Source of the DNA: Bacteroidota bacterium
GTDB taxonomy: Bacteria > Bacteroidota > Bacteroidia > Chitinophagales > Saprospiraceae
Direction of reading: 5' to 3'
NCBI GenBank assembly: GCA_029561355.1
Contig: JAKQJD010000165.1
Coordinates: forward strand, 1 to 35,598
DNA length: 35,598 nt
This document shows positions 15,250-24,565 of this stretch, piece by piece (within the stretch, counting starts at the first letter, position 1; each line of letters opens with the position of its first letter). Made by a program: the position numbers and the translations under genes. Below the pieces are notes generated by a model. It did no database searches, had not been told where the DNA came from, and saw only the letters and a program-made list of their open reading frames with translations.

Positions 15250-15386
15250 ATGATGAATGATGAATGATGAATTTTCAACATTTCACTCTATTTTTCCATG
15301 CTATAACAGATTGAATTTCAGTTTTTTATCACAAAAGCCCTGATTCAATCGAGTAGCAAAAATTCATCATTCATCATTCATCATTA
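15246..15386. repeat. Inverted repeat with GATGAAT heptamer arms, spanning stop to stop
   Basis: Left arm 15246-15274 (four GATGAAT units) and right arm 15358-15385 (ATTCATC units). An inner pair is GATTGAATTTCAG (15310-15322) with CTGATTCAATC (15340-15350). The element overlaps the stop codons of both convergent genes (15247-15249 and 15384-15386). Confidence 0.92.
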
Positions 15387-15836
15387 CCCCAACACCTGCT
15401 CCGCATGATTTTCCGTATTCACCTTGGAGATGATGCGCTCGATTTTCCCGTTTTCATCGATCACGAACGTGGTGCGATGGATGCCCATGTAGGCGCGGCC
15501 CATAAATTTTTTCTCGCCCCACACGCCGTAGGCTTCCGATACGGCATGGCTTTCGTCGGACAGGAGCGCGAAAGGAAGGCTGAATTTATCCTGAAATTTG
15601 ACGTGTTTTTTAACGGAATCGGGGCTTACACCCAATACGTCGTACCCTTTGGATAAAAAAGACTGGTAGTTGTCGCGCAGGCTACAGGCTTCGGCCGTGC
15701 AACCCGGCGTATCGTCTTTCGGGTAAAAATAAAGCACCAGTTTTTTGCCCTGGTAACTGGAAAGGCTCACATTTTCGCCTTTTTCATTGGGTGCGGAAAA
15801 ATCGGGGGCGGGGTCGCCTTCTTTCAGGTGGAACAT
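15384..15836 (-). CDS. bcp: Thioredoxin-dependent peroxiredoxin, Bcp/PrxQ type
   Basis: 150 residues, normal length. The active-site motif is YPKDDTPGCTAEACSLRD with peroxidatic Cys46 and the resolving Cys51 five residues later, the PrxQ arrangement. LSDESHAVSEAYGVWGEKK and HRTTFVIDENGKI are typical. It reduces hydrogen peroxide and alkyl peroxides in the cytoplasm using thioredoxin. It is divergent from hldD across a perfect inverted repeat, and convergent with the M1 peptidase. Confidence 0.96.
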   Translation of the reverse strand: MFHLKEGDPAPDFSAPNEKGENVSLSSYQGKKLVLYFYPKDDTPGCTAEACSLRDNYQSFLSKGYDVLGVSPDSVKKHVKFQDKFSLPFALLSDESHAVSEAYGVWGEKKFMGRAYMGIHRTTFVIDENGKIERIISKVNTENHAEQVLG

Positions 15837-15838
15837 GT

Positions 15839-15984
15839 GGGAAAGTTATGAGTTATAAGTGATGAGTTATGAGTGTGGGTATCGGGGAAAACCTAAAGGA
15901 ACGCATTTTGTTCAAAGCACTTCTGATTCTAGAACTAACTTTGCCACCAACTCATAACTCATCACTTATAACTCATAACTTTCC
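15839..15984. repeat. Inverted repeat with perfect 34-bp arms, flush with two start codons
   Basis: 15839-15872 and 15951-15984 are perfect reverse complements. Units are GTTATGA, GTTATAA, GTGATGA, GTTATGA. The right arm ends at the base before the hldD ATG and the left arm starts 3 nt from the bcp ATG. Both ends read TAACTTTCC toward the adjacent gene, one mismatch from a -7 box. Confidence 0.94.
15908..15943 (+). promoter_or_regulatory. Possible hldD promoter in the element core
   Basis: TTG (15908-15910), a long 25-nt spacer and a perfect -7 box TAACTTTG (15936-15943). The right repeat arm would then form most of the hldD leader. Confidence 0.45.
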
Positions 15985-16977
15985 ATGATCGTCGTCACCG
16001 GTGCAGCCGGATTCATCGGCTCCTGCATGATCAAACGCCTCAACGATGAGGGTTACACCGATATCCTGGCCGTGGATGATTTCAGCCGTCCGGACAAGCA
16101 GGTAAATCTTTCTTTCAAACAGATCAGCAGCCAGATGCACCGGATGAATTTTATCCGCTGGCTGGAACGCAATTACATCGACGTAGAAGCCGTCATTCAC
16201 CTCGGCGCGCGCACCGATACCACGGAAATGAACACCGCCATTTTCGACGAACTGAACCTGGAATACTCCAAGGCCCTGTGGATGTTGTGCGCGGGGTTTC
16301 AGATCCCGTTTCTGTATGCCAGCAGCGCGGCCACCTACGGACTCGGCGAACACGGCTACTCCGACGACCACGCCACTATTCCCTTGCTGAAACCGCTCAA
16401 CCCGTACGGACAGAGCAAGCAGGATTTCGACGTGTGGGTGCTCGAAACGATCGCCAAAGGCGGCTCGGATGCCGGGGCTATGGCTCCGCCGCAATGGGCA
16501 GGGTTCAAGTTTTTCAACGTGTACGGCCCGAATGAATACCACAAGGGCCGGATGGCTTCGGTCATTTTTCACACAGCCCGGAAGATCAAATCCACCGGCG
16601 CCATGCAGTTGTTCCGCTCGCATCGTCCCGATTTTCAGGACGGCGAACAAAGCCGCGATTTCATTTACGTGAAAGACCTCGTCGACGTAATACTGTTTTT
16701 TATGGAAAAACGCCCGCCGAACGCCATTTACAACCTCGGCACCGGCAAGGCACGTACTTTTCTGGACCTCGCCACGAGCACGTTCCATGCCATGAACCTG
16801 GAGCCGAAAATCTCGTTCATCGATACGCCGGCCGATATCCGCGACACCTACCAGTATTTCACCGAAGCCGATATGGGCAAACTGCGCCGGGCGGGTTACG
16901 ACCAGCCGTTTTACGGACTGGAGGAAGGCATCGAGGATTATGTACAGCGGTATTTGTGGGAAGAGGTGATTTACTGA
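15985..16977 (+). CDS. hldD: ADP-L-glycero-D-manno-heptose 6-epimerase
   Basis: 330 residues of the extended short-chain dehydrogenase family. The NADP-binding motif is VTGAAGFIG (4-12), followed by AVDDFSRPDK, HLGARTDTTE, the active-site YASSAATYG and Tyr141-x3-Lys145 (YGQSK). KFFNVYGPNEYHKGRMASV and RDFIYVKDLVDVI are characteristic of HldD. It converts ADP-D-glycero-D-manno-heptose to the L-glycero form for LPS core heptose. Other heptose genes are not in the window. ATG is directly preceded by the palindromic element. Confidence 0.93.
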   Translation: MIVVTGAAGFIGSCMIKRLNDEGYTDILAVDDFSRPDKQVNLSFKQISSQMHRMNFIRWLERNYIDVEAVIHLGARTDTTEMNTAIFDELNLEYSKALWMLCAGFQIPFLYASSAATYGLGEHGYSDDHATIPLLKPLNPYGQSKQDFDVWVLETIAKGGSDAGAMAPPQWAGFKFFNVYGPNEYHKGRMASVIFHTARKIKSTGAMQLFRSHRPDFQDGEQSRDFIYVKDLVDVILFFMEKRPPNAIYNLGTGKARTFLDLATSTFHAMNLEPKISFIDTPADIRDTYQYFTEADMGKLRRAGYDQPFYGLEEGIEDYVQRYLWEEVIY

Positions 16978-17003
16978 CGTGAAATTATATTGTTGTGTTG
17001 ATT

Positions 17004-17011
17004 TATCTTTG
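17004..17011 (+). promoter_or_regulatory. -7 box of the 17041 gene
   Basis: TATCTTTG, a perfect match to TAnnTTTG, 29 nt before the ATG. Several TTG triplets lie upstream but none at the usual 19-21 nt spacing. Confidence 0.55.
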
Positions 17012-17040
17012 TCAACTTCAACATGTAAATCTCGTCGCAA

Positions 17041-19122
17041 ATGAAAACCATTTTTCCCCTTGCCTGCTTTTTCCTGGCAATTGCGCCCTCTTTAGCACAG
17101 AATTGTCTGAGTTCCGGCATCACTTTTTCCACCCAAGCGCAAATCGACGCATTCCCGGCCAATTTTCCCGGCTGCACCAAAATTGTAGGGGAAGCCGTTA
17201 TCAGCGGCGCCGATATTCACAACCTGGACGGCCTGGCGCAACTGACCCAAACCGGAAACACGCTGGCTATCATCGATAACCCGAACCTGAATGACCTGAC
17301 CGGGCTTTCCAACCTCACGTCGATTGCTGGACTTTTATACTTACAAAACAATGCTTCGCTCACGAGTCTCGACGGACTGGATAATATACAAAATCTCGGA
17401 ATCGGTCTTCACGTATCTTCCAATCCGGTCCTGACCGGCCTGGACCAACTGTCGCATCTTACCACCCTGCAATACCTGAACATAGAATACTGCGATGCCA
17501 TCACCGATCTCGATGGGCTGCACAACCTCACGACGATTACCCAGGACGGCCTGATCGGGTATAATTCGCTGCTTTCGGACCTGGGCGCGCTCAGTCATCT
17601 GACTTCCGTAGGCGCCAATCTCGGCATCACGGCCAACCCGCTCCTCACCGACCTGCAGGGCTTGAATAACCTGACATCCTCCGGCAGTTTAGGAATCGGA
17701 AACAACAACGGTCTGACTAGTCTCGCGGGTCTCGAACACTTGCAATCCATTGGCAGTTATTTGTTTGTCCAGAGCAACCCGATTTTGACGGATATCAGTG
17801 ACCTGGCTGCTCTCACGCATGTCGGTATCGGCATCTATATTGCGTACAACGACATACTCCCGACCCTTACCGGCCTGGAAAATATCATAAACTTGCAGGA
17901 CCTGAGCATACAGGGCAACGACGGCCTGACCGATCTTGCAGGGCTCGACAATATCCTGACCACTTCACAAATGCTTGCAATTGCGGAAAACGACGCCCTC
18001 ACCAGCCTTCAGCAATTGAGCCATCTGACAACCGTCGGGAATTTGTTTATTTCTTTTAACAACTTGCTCCCAAACCTCGACGGACTGGATCAACTGACCA
18101 GCCAAACGGGCTTTTTCACCATAAACGGAAATCCTGCGCTGACGGATCTCACCGCCCTCGCATCGCTGACTGCTGTCGGCCCGCTCGATATTATCGACAA
18201 CGATTTACTGACCAATCTGTCGGGGCTTCACAACATCACTGCCATCAACGGCTCGCTGACGGTTTCGGAAAATGCGCTGCTGCCCAACCTGAACGCATTC
18301 CAGCAACTAAACTCCATCGGCGGCACGGTCTATTTTCAGAATAACCCGGCATTGACGAGCCTGGCCGGGCTTTCCCAGGTCACCTCCATCATCGTCGAAA
18401 TAAACATCACCGGCAATCCGGTTCTGCAAAGTCTGACAGGCCTCGACAACATTTCATCCGGCACCTTCAACTACCTGACACTCATGGACAACAGCAGCCT
18501 CACCGGCTGTTCCGTCCAAAGCGTCTGCGATTTCCTCAGCGGAACCGGTCAGGCCTTCATCGGCAACAATGCCGTCGGATGCAATACCGAAGCACAGGTG
18601 GAAGCCAATTGTGCAGCCATGCCGGTCGAACTGGTTTCCTTTCAAGGGCGCCCGGCCGGACATGATATTTCGCTGGAATGGAAAGTCGGTATAGAAGAAA
18701 ACCTGGCCTCTTATGGTGTGGAACACAGTACGACTGGCAGTAACTACGAAGCATTAAAATACATAAACGCTTCTTTATCAAATAACTACAGGTACATACA
18801 TCAGCAGCCGGGGCCGGGAACACATTCCTACCGGTTGAAAATGACGGATCGCGACGGCGCCTTTAATTACTCTCCCGTAGTAGTAGTCGACATCGAAAAA
18901 ACAAATGTGTCCGTTTACCCGAACCCTACGGACGGTACGGTATTTATCGACGATCCGGAAGGGACCGTGGGCGAAGTATCCGTTTATAACAGCGTGGGTA
19001 AACTCGTAAAATCAAGGGCCGCCGATCAAGCCATCGACCTGTCGGATATGCCGAAAGGAATGTATCAGGTAGGGCTTCAGACGGAGGCAGGGCGCTTTTT
19101 TTATGCTATTCTGTTGAAGTAA
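17041..19122 (+). CDS. Secreted leucine-rich repeat (receptor-L-domain-like) protein with T9SS sorting domain
   Basis: 693 residues. A signal peptide ends AIAPSLAQ. From about residue 60 to 500 there are about eighteen repeats of 22-25 residues with the pattern NPxLTDLxGLxNLTxxxGxLxI, closest to the receptor L-domain style of leucine-rich repeat. A linker follows (PVELVSFQGRPAGHDISLEW, common before sorting domains). The type A C-terminal domain then runs from YPNPTDGTVFI to the end (VSVYNSVGKLV, DMPKGMYQVGLQT). It should be exported by the type IX system and anchored or released at the surface. The function is unknown; binding or adhesion is a guess. It ends 11 nt from the stop of the convergent 19134 gene. 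Confidence 0.88.
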   Translation: MKTIFPLACFFLAIAPSLAQNCLSSGITFSTQAQIDAFPANFPGCTKIVGEAVISGADIHNLDGLAQLTQTGNTLAIIDNPNLNDLTGLSNLTSIAGLLYLQNNASLTSLDGLDNIQNLGIGLHVSSNPVLTGLDQLSHLTTLQYLNIEYCDAITDLDGLHNLTTITQDGLIGYNSLLSDLGALSHLTSVGANLGITANPLLTDLQGLNNLTSSGSLGIGNNNGLTSLAGLEHLQSIGSYLFVQSNPILTDISDLAALTHVGIGIYIAYNDILPTLTGLENIINLQDLSIQGNDGLTDLAGLDNILTTSQMLAIAENDALTSLQQLSHLTTVGNLFISFNNLLPNLDGLDQLTSQTGFFTINGNPALTDLTALASLTAVGPLDIIDNDLLTNLSGLHNITAINGSLTVSENALLPNLNAFQQLNSIGGTVYFQNNPALTSLAGLSQVTSIIVEINITGNPVLQSLTGLDNISSGTFNYLTLMDNSSLTGCSVQSVCDFLSGTGQAFIGNNAVGCNTEAQVEANCAAMPVELVSFQGRPAGHDISLEWKVGIEENLASYGVEHSTTGSNYEALKYINASLSNNYRYIHQQPGPGTHSYRLKMTDRDGAFNYSPVVVVDIEKTNVSVYPNPTDGTVFIDDPEGTVGEVSVYNSVGKLVKSRAADQAIDLSDMPKGMYQVGLQTEAGRFFYAILLK

Positions 19123-19133
19123 ATCACCTTTTA

Positions 19134-21401
19134 TTACTGTTTTACAAACTTGCACATCCCGGTTCTGTCCTGGCCAGGCACTTTTACGAAGTATGTGCCG
19201 GCGGGCAAATGCGCCACATTTATCTGTCCGTTTTGAATTTCGATGGAAAGCACAACGCGCCCCACGACATCAAAAATCGCCAATTTTTCAAGTCTCTTTT
19301 TTGATTCCAGGTGTAGTATGTCTCCGACAGGGTTAGGGTAAATTGAAATTACTTCCAACTGATCCGGCGTGTGTGTGCTGCTCAAATTGGTTACCGTCGT
19401 TGTAGCCGTATTTGTAATAACCGGAAGGTTGTAATCAAAATAGATAGATGCCGTGTTTTTCACTTGATCGTTCAGGGCCAGTTCGGGCCTGGTTTTGATC
19501 TTGAATACGACGAAGCCGTGTTTGTCCGGCTCCGTAAACGGCAACTGGATATTTTCAAAAATGAATTCCACCTGGTTGCCGTTGATACGGGTGATACACG
19601 CATGACTGGCATCTACCAGACGTAGCGTGGACAGATCGAATTTAGATACGTCGATCACGTCTTTTACCACGATGTTTTCGGCGGCAAAAGTGCCTGTGTT
19701 CTCAAAACGAATCAGGTAATGCAGGTAATCGCCCACCATCTCCGGGGTGATTTGAGGGCCTTCGAGGCAGGTTTTGTCGTTGGGGTCATAGGAGCCCACG
19801 ATGATCTGGCGGATGGAGGAAATATTGTTCTCCGGCGTCTCCTCTTCCGATGAAATGGTTGCATAGGCGGCGAGACTGAGGATGTCGCCTGCGTTGACCG
19901 GCGGCGTCTGGCTGGGGCTGTTGATTATAAAATGGATTTCGATGCCGGCAAATCCAAACGGTGGCAAATCCGTAAAATCCCAACGCAGATTATCCGGCAA
20001 AATAGCCGCCGGCGTTACACTGGCATCCGTAAAAGTCATTCGGTTCTGGTCGAAGTAAAAAAATAAACTTCCGCTCTCCGGTTGTGTGCCTCTATTTCGA
20101 TATACAATATGATACGATGCTTCGAAGCCCGGACGCGCCGGACTGGTCGGAAAAAGGGTTACCTCGATATCATGGTGAACGCCGATCGGGGAAACACAAA
20201 AATCCTGGGAAAGCGCCGTCGGATCAACCGGAAAATTCAACTGTAGTACACCGGGCGTTACGGTGAAATAACCGGTATCCTCCAAAACCGGCTCTATCGT
20301 GTAATCGCCCGGATTCAAGGCCGTTTTATACTGCCCGGAGGGATTGGCGATCAACACACCCGAACCTATTCCGTCGCTGATCCGGAACATAAGGCCCGGA
20401 AAACCGGGGTCGATGGCATCGCAGCCGTTCAGGTTAAAATCCGTGTGTACCTCGCCCTGCAAAGTATGATCGGCGGTACTGCCCACTAAGTAATTGCAAA
20501 AAGAATTGATACTGCAATCCGTCAGTCCAAATTCCGTGGCCTTTTGCTGTACGTACCATATAAGGCTTTCATCGCAACAGATGTAAACAAGCGGATTATC
20601 CGCTATATAGAACACCCCCATTGGTTGGGGATTCCCGTTCTTTATATAAAGTGTTGCCAGTTGATTGCGCTCGCAGTTCAATTCAACCAGGTCATGTGCA
20701 TCCTGCAGATCCAGTGTAGTCAATTGATTTTCCCAACAGTTCAGGCGCTGCAAACTGCTGAGTCCCTGAAGATCCAACGTTGTTAATTGATTGGTCCTGC
20801 AATTCAGCTCTGTCAGGCTATCCAATCCCTGCACATTCAGGCTGTTCATGCCATTCCAGGCACACGCCAACCATTTCAGCCTGTGCAACTCCTGTACCTC
20901 TATTACGGACAATTCATTGAAACTACAGTCGAGGGACTCCAATTGGGTGCAGTTGTGCAAATCCAGCGAACTCAGAGAATTATAAAAACAATTGAGGTAT
21001 TTGAGGTGTGCCAGAAGCGGCACGTTTAGTGTGGTCAATTCATTAAAACTGCAATCCAGGCTGGTCAATAGCGGCATGGTTTCCACAGGAAGCGAAGAAA
21101 TATTGTTGTGGCTGATGTCTAGCCATTTCAAGTTCGGAAACGCCTCGATACCGGTCATGCTGTATATTTCCCTTTGCGTCACGCTTATCCCGAATACGGC
21201 CGCCGCTTCCGTCACCTGAATTTCCCCGTCGTTGTTGGTATCCGCGTCGCTGCCGGCGACGTAATAGCCGCCCAGATCGGCGCAGGGGGCATTGACAAGC
21301 CAATACTTGAAATTTGCATCGGGAATGTTTACGATTTGGGCGCCTGCATCAAAAGAGCACGCCAGCAGGAGGATCAGCAGGAAAAAATACCGGTTTTTCA
21401 T
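19134..21401 (-). CDS. Secreted internalin-like leucine-rich protein, DUF7619-type domain, T9SS sorting domain
   Basis: 755 residues. The signal peptide ends CSFDAGAQ. A Ca-binding-like loop DADTNNDGEIQVTEA lies at 52-66. Leucine-rich repeats run from about 70 to 290 with the short 21-residue pattern LxxLxCxxNxLTTLDLxxL. After a Cys-rich cap comes a stretch of Ig-like/DUF11-like repeats, including the conserved block VGSYDPNDKTCLEG and FENTGTFAAENIVV (about 535-670, DUF7619 style). A type A sorting domain follows (ISIYPNPVGDILHL to the end). It is a close paralogue of the next gene (21550-24003), same strand. Surface display by T9SS is expected; the ligand is unknown. Confidence 0.88.
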   Translation of the reverse strand: MKNRYFFLLILLLACSFDAGAQIVNIPDANFKYWLVNAPCADLGGYYVAGSDADTNNDGEIQVTEAAAVFGISVTQREIYSMTGIEAFPNLKWLDISHNNISSLPVETMPLLTSLDCSFNELTTLNVPLLAHLKYLNCFYNSLSSLDLHNCTQLESLDCSFNELSVIEVQELHRLKWLACAWNGMNSLNVQGLDSLTELNCRTNQLTTLDLQGLSSLQRLNCWENQLTTLDLQDAHDLVELNCERNQLATLYIKNGNPQPMGVFYIADNPLVYICCDESLIWYVQQKATEFGLTDCSINSFCNYLVGSTADHTLQGEVHTDFNLNGCDAIDPGFPGLMFRISDGIGSGVLIANPSGQYKTALNPGDYTIEPVLEDTGYFTVTPGVLQLNFPVDPTALSQDFCVSPIGVHHDIEVTLFPTSPARPGFEASYHIVYRNRGTQPESGSLFFYFDQNRMTFTDASVTPAAILPDNLRWDFTDLPPFGFAGIEIHFIINSPSQTPPVNAGDILSLAAYATISSEEETPENNISSIRQIIVGSYDPNDKTCLEGPQITPEMVGDYLHYLIRFENTGTFAAENIVVKDVIDVSKFDLSTLRLVDASHACITRINGNQVEFIFENIQLPFTEPDKHGFVVFKIKTRPELALNDQVKNTASIYFDYNLPVITNTATTTVTNLSSTHTPDQLEVISIYPNPVGDILHLESKKRLEKLAIFDVVGRVVLSIEIQNGQINVAHLPAGTYFVKVPGQDRTGMCKFVKQ

Positions 21402-21469
21402 AAATTAAAACGGATTTGATACGTGTGCAGGCGAAAAGCCCGCGCTTATTATTGTTGTTTGGAAGGATA

Positions 21470-21477
21470 CAAAGATA
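21470..21477 (-). promoter_or_regulatory. -7 box of the 19134-21401 gene
   Basis: TATCTTTG on the minus strand, perfect TAnnTTTG, about 69 nt before the start codon. No TTG lies at the standard spacing. It shows the two paralogues have separate promoters. Confidence 0.55.
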
Positions 21478-21549
21478 CTTGTCGCAAAAATATATACCCG
21501 AAAAGCCGCCGGGCAATCCGGATTTCTTAAAAGCCCGGTTTGAATAGGC

Positions 21550-24003
21550 TTACTGCTTCACTACCTGTTTCGTGGCAATCAGGTTCCCGCTGAAAACCTT
21601 TACCCGGTAAACGCCCTGCGGCAAATGCGCAATGTCGATTTGCCCGTTTTGAACGCCTGTGGAAAGTACGATCCGGCCCAGTGCGTCAGATATTTCCACC
21701 CGTTCGACGGGCTGATCCGTTTGTAAAAACAGCATGTCCTGAGCGGGATTGGGTTGCAGGCGCAGGTTCATTGGATGTTTGATTGGCGAGTAGGTGGCGA
21801 TCGTTTCCGAAACGGTTGTGGTAGCCACATTGGTGACTACCGGCTGGTTAAAATCAAAATAAATGTTCGCCTTGTTCGTAAGGACCGTGCCGAGAGGCAG
21901 TTCCGGTCTTGTTTTTACCTTGAAAAGCACAAAACCGTGTTTTGCCGGCTCGGTAAAGGGCAATTGGATATTTTCGAAAATGAATTCCACCAGATTGCCA
22001 TTTATCCGGACATAACAGTCGTGGCTGGATTCTACGAGCCGCAGCGACGCAGGATCGAAATTGGTTGTATCTATAGAATCCCGCACCACCACATTTTCCG
22101 CCGCAAACGTGCCTGTATTTTCAAACCGGATCAAATAATGGAGGTAATCGCCGGCCATTTCCGGCGAGATATGGTCGCCTTCAAGACAGGTTTTGTCGTT
22201 GGGATCATAGGAACCGACCGTCGTTTGAAGAAGTTCGAATACGTTGTCGCGGGGGAGTTCGTCCGTTTCCGATATTTGAGCCAGCGCTCTGAACTGCAAT
22301 TCATCGCCGATATGGACCGGCGGTTGCTGGGTAGGTGTGTTCAGCAGAAATTCAACTTCGAAGGTAATTTGCCCGAAGGGCGGCAAGTCTGTAAAATCCC
22401 AGCGCAGGGTATCGGTCGTCTGCCAGGCCGGCGGCGGGGTGGCTTGCATGAAATCCATCAGGTTGTCGCTAAAAACGAGTGTTACATGCCCGCTTTGGGG
22501 TTGTGTCCCATTGTTCTTGCAGTAAATCAGGTAAGTCGATTCGAATCCGGGCCTGGCCGGCGTAACCGGTACGATGCCGGTTTCCACATCGTGGTAAATA
22601 CCGGCAGGAGTGACACAAAAATCCTGTAAAATAGTATCCGGCGTCGTAGAAAGATCAAGAAACAGTGTATCCGGGCTGACTTCGAAATGAAGTGGATTTT
22701 CGGGCACGATCCGGTATATACCGCTGCCCAAAGGCAGGAAATAAGTGCCGGACGTAGTAGTCGTAAAAATACCCGGCCCGGCTCCATCCTGCTCGATTTG
22801 AAAGGTCAGATGTGGGTAATGGCTGTCCAGACTATCGCAACCATCAGATTCCACATCTACGATAGCGCTTCCGGTTAGTGCGTTACTGGCCCCGCCTGAT
22901 ATAAAATCACAATAAGAATTGACCAAACAATTGGTGATTTCTGCATTCTCCAGCAGAATCTCCATGAACTCGATCTGCGGTTCATTGCAACAGAGATACA
23001 GCAACGGATTGCCGGCAAAACCAGGCGTAATCCACGGAGCATCTTCCCCGTTTTTGATGTACAGTGTGGCCAACTGATTATTCTCGCAGGATAAATAAAT
23101 CAGGTGAGGAGAAGACCTCAAGTCGAGGGTGGTCAGATTATTGCTGAGGCATTCCACGCGCTCCAATTGCGCCAATCCGTACAAATTCAATTCCGTCAGT
23201 TCATTGTGTGCACAATAGAGTTGCTTCAAACCGGGCAGTAGTTGCACGTCTAGGCTGGTCAGGTTATTGAGGGCGCATCCCAGGAGTTGCAAATTCGGCA
23301 GGCCGTGTAAATCCAGCGTATCCAGAAGATTAAGACCGCAATTCAATGCTGTTAACCGGTTGAGCCCTTGCAGGTTGAGAGATGGCAACTGGTTGGATGA
23401 ACATACCAACACAGTCAAACTGTCCAGCCCCTGAACCTCCAGCGCGGTAAGTTGGTTGGAGAAGCAATCGAGTTCTTTTAGTTTTTGCAGGTTTTGTACC
23501 TCCAGAACAGAGATCGAGCATTCCGCGCAAGACAAGAATTCAAGTTCCGTGAGGTTTTGAACGTCGAGCACCTCCAGCGGATTGATGGAGCATAACAACG
23601 ATTGCAGGTGAATCAGGTCATGGACGTCCAGTTCTGTCAGATGATTCAAACTGCATTCCAGATAAGTGAGCGTCGTGAGGTTTGCTACCGGCAGTTCGGC
23701 CAGGAAATTAGCGCTGCAATCAAGGCGTCTCAGATTGGTAAATTGTTGAATCCCCTCCAGAGAACTGATCTGCCGGGCAAATACGCTCAGTCCCAGTACC
23801 GACTGCGCTTCGTTGACCTGGATATTTCCGTCGTTATTGATATCTGCGTCCGTCTCAAAAGCGCCGTCTCCATCCAGATCGGCACAAGTTGTATTGACCA
23901 GTGCATTCAGAAAGTTTTGATCCGGGATATTGAGGGTTTGGGCGCCCGTTTGAAAGGAAAAAAGGAGGAGGGTTGCAAGCAACAAGGTAAAGGCAGGTTT
24001 CAT
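21550..24003 (-). CDS. Secreted internalin-like leucine-rich protein, paralogue of the 19134 gene
   Basis: 817 residues with the same architecture as its neighbour: signal peptide (ending FSFQTGAQ), the opening LNIPDQNFLNALVNTTCADL, a Ca-binding-like loop DADINNDGNIQVNEA (52-66), and a longer leucine-rich block (about 70-340, about thirteen repeats). Then come a Cys-rich cap, Ig-like repeats with VGSYDPNDKTCLEG and FENTGTFAAENVVV, and a type A sorting domain (LRLQPNPAQDMLFLQT to the end). The DUF7619-type block is almost identical between the two, while the repeats differ in number and sequence. This fits duplication followed by repeat divergence. No shared promoter is needed; a promoter-like site lies at 24065-24096. 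Confidence 0.88.
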   Translation of the reverse strand: MKPAFTLLLATLLLFSFQTGAQTLNIPDQNFLNALVNTTCADLDGDGAFETDADINNDGNIQVNEAQSVLGLSVFARQISSLEGIQQFTNLRRLDCSANFLAELPVANLTTLTYLECSLNHLTELDVHDLIHLQSLLCSINPLEVLDVQNLTELEFLSCAECSISVLEVQNLQKLKELDCFSNQLTALEVQGLDSLTVLVCSSNQLPSLNLQGLNRLTALNCGLNLLDTLDLHGLPNLQLLGCALNNLTSLDVQLLPGLKQLYCAHNELTELNLYGLAQLERVECLSNNLTTLDLRSSPHLIYLSCENNQLATLYIKNGEDAPWITPGFAGNPLLYLCCNEPQIEFMEILLENAEITNCLVNSYCDFISGGASNALTGSAIVDVESDGCDSLDSHYPHLTFQIEQDGAGPGIFTTTTSGTYFLPLGSGIYRIVPENPLHFEVSPDTLFLDLSTTPDTILQDFCVTPAGIYHDVETGIVPVTPARPGFESTYLIYCKNNGTQPQSGHVTLVFSDNLMDFMQATPPPAWQTTDTLRWDFTDLPPFGQITFEVEFLLNTPTQQPPVHIGDELQFRALAQISETDELPRDNVFELLQTTVGSYDPNDKTCLEGDHISPEMAGDYLHYLIRFENTGTFAAENVVVRDSIDTTNFDPASLRLVESSHDCYVRINGNLVEFIFENIQLPFTEPAKHGFVLFKVKTRPELPLGTVLTNKANIYFDFNQPVVTNVATTTVSETIATYSPIKHPMNLRLQPNPAQDMLFLQTDQPVERVEISDALGRIVLSTGVQNGQIDIAHLPQGVYRVKVFSGNLIATKQVVKQ

Positions 24004-24015
24004 ATTTATTAAGTA

Positions 24016-24050
24016 GTTATTTGTTATTAGTTATCAGTTATCAGTTATCT
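24016..24050. repeat. Single-arm heptamer repeat (GTTATTA type)
   Basis: Five units: GTTATTT, GTTATTA, GTTATCA, GTTATCA, GTTATCT. No inverted partner arm is found nearby. The same units make both arms of elements at 5211, 6896 and 9831. Confidence 0.8.
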
Positions 24051-24064
24051 GTGTCGATTTATAA

Positions 24065-24106
24065 TAAAGATACCGCCTGTACCCAATCGGTTACAAGCGG
24101 TATCTT
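24065..24106 (-). promoter_or_regulatory. Hairpin overlapping a promoter-like site upstream of the 21550 gene
   Basis: 24067-24081 pairs with 24092-24106 (AAGATACCGC with GCGGTATCTT perfect, then four of five further pairs) around a 10-nt loop. On the minus strand it contains TTG (24096-24094), a 21-nt spacer and TATCTTTA (24072-24065). It may be an operator-like palindrome or a hairpin that also ends transcription from the right. The remainder of 24004-24177 shows nothing else. Confidence 0.5.
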
Positions 24107-24177
24107 AAGTTAGGTCGGATTCCCGGCATTAATCGGGTATTTAGAGCATGTTGAGTTTTTCATTGCCGGGCTGCAAA

Positions 24178-24214
24178 CGAAAAATTTAATTTCAGGACTT
24201 CGTTAAATTTTTCG
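24178..24214 (-). terminator. Terminator-like hairpin after the 24230 gene
   Basis: A 12-bp perfect stem (CGAAAAATTTAA, 24178-24189, with 24203-24214) and a 13-nt loop lie 16 nt after the stop of the small membrane protein on the minus strand. Confidence 0.55.
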
Positions 24215-24229
24215 CCGGATTGACCGCAG

Positions 24230-24529
24230 TCACTTCCCCACAAATCCCTCTTTCAGCATAAACAACGACATCAACAGCACCGGCAAAAAATTCAGCACGG
24301 CCAGCAGGATGCCGCTGCGCACGTGCTCCGCTGCCATCTGGCCTTTGGAATTCAACATGATACAGTCCACAATAATTTTGCCGGCCGAATAAACGCCCCA
24401 GGCCAGAAAACCCCAACTGACAAATTTATTGACCTGCCATAAGGCCGCGGGCATCATTTTATCCGCCCACTGAAAATACAGGAAAGTGCCGATGTACAGG
24501 CACATGTAGATGTAATTGTAGAGATACAT
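24230..24529 (-). CDS. Small membrane protein, unknown function
   Basis: 99 residues with about three hydrophobic segments (MYLYNYIYMCLYIGTFLYF, FVSWGFLAWGVYSAGKIIV, GILLAVLNFLPVLLMSLFML). No family is recognised. It follows another small membrane protein by 36 nt on the same strand, so the two probably form an operon and may work together. A terminator-like hairpin follows the stop. Confidence 0.6.
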   Translation of the reverse strand: MYLYNYIYMCLYIGTFLYFQWADKMMPAALWQVNKFVSWGFLAWGVYSAGKIIVDCIMLNSKGQMAAEHVRSGILLAVLNFLPVLLMSLFMLKEGFVGK

Positions 24530-24565
24530 GAGGGTAATCAGATGATTTCAGGATGAAGAAGTTGG

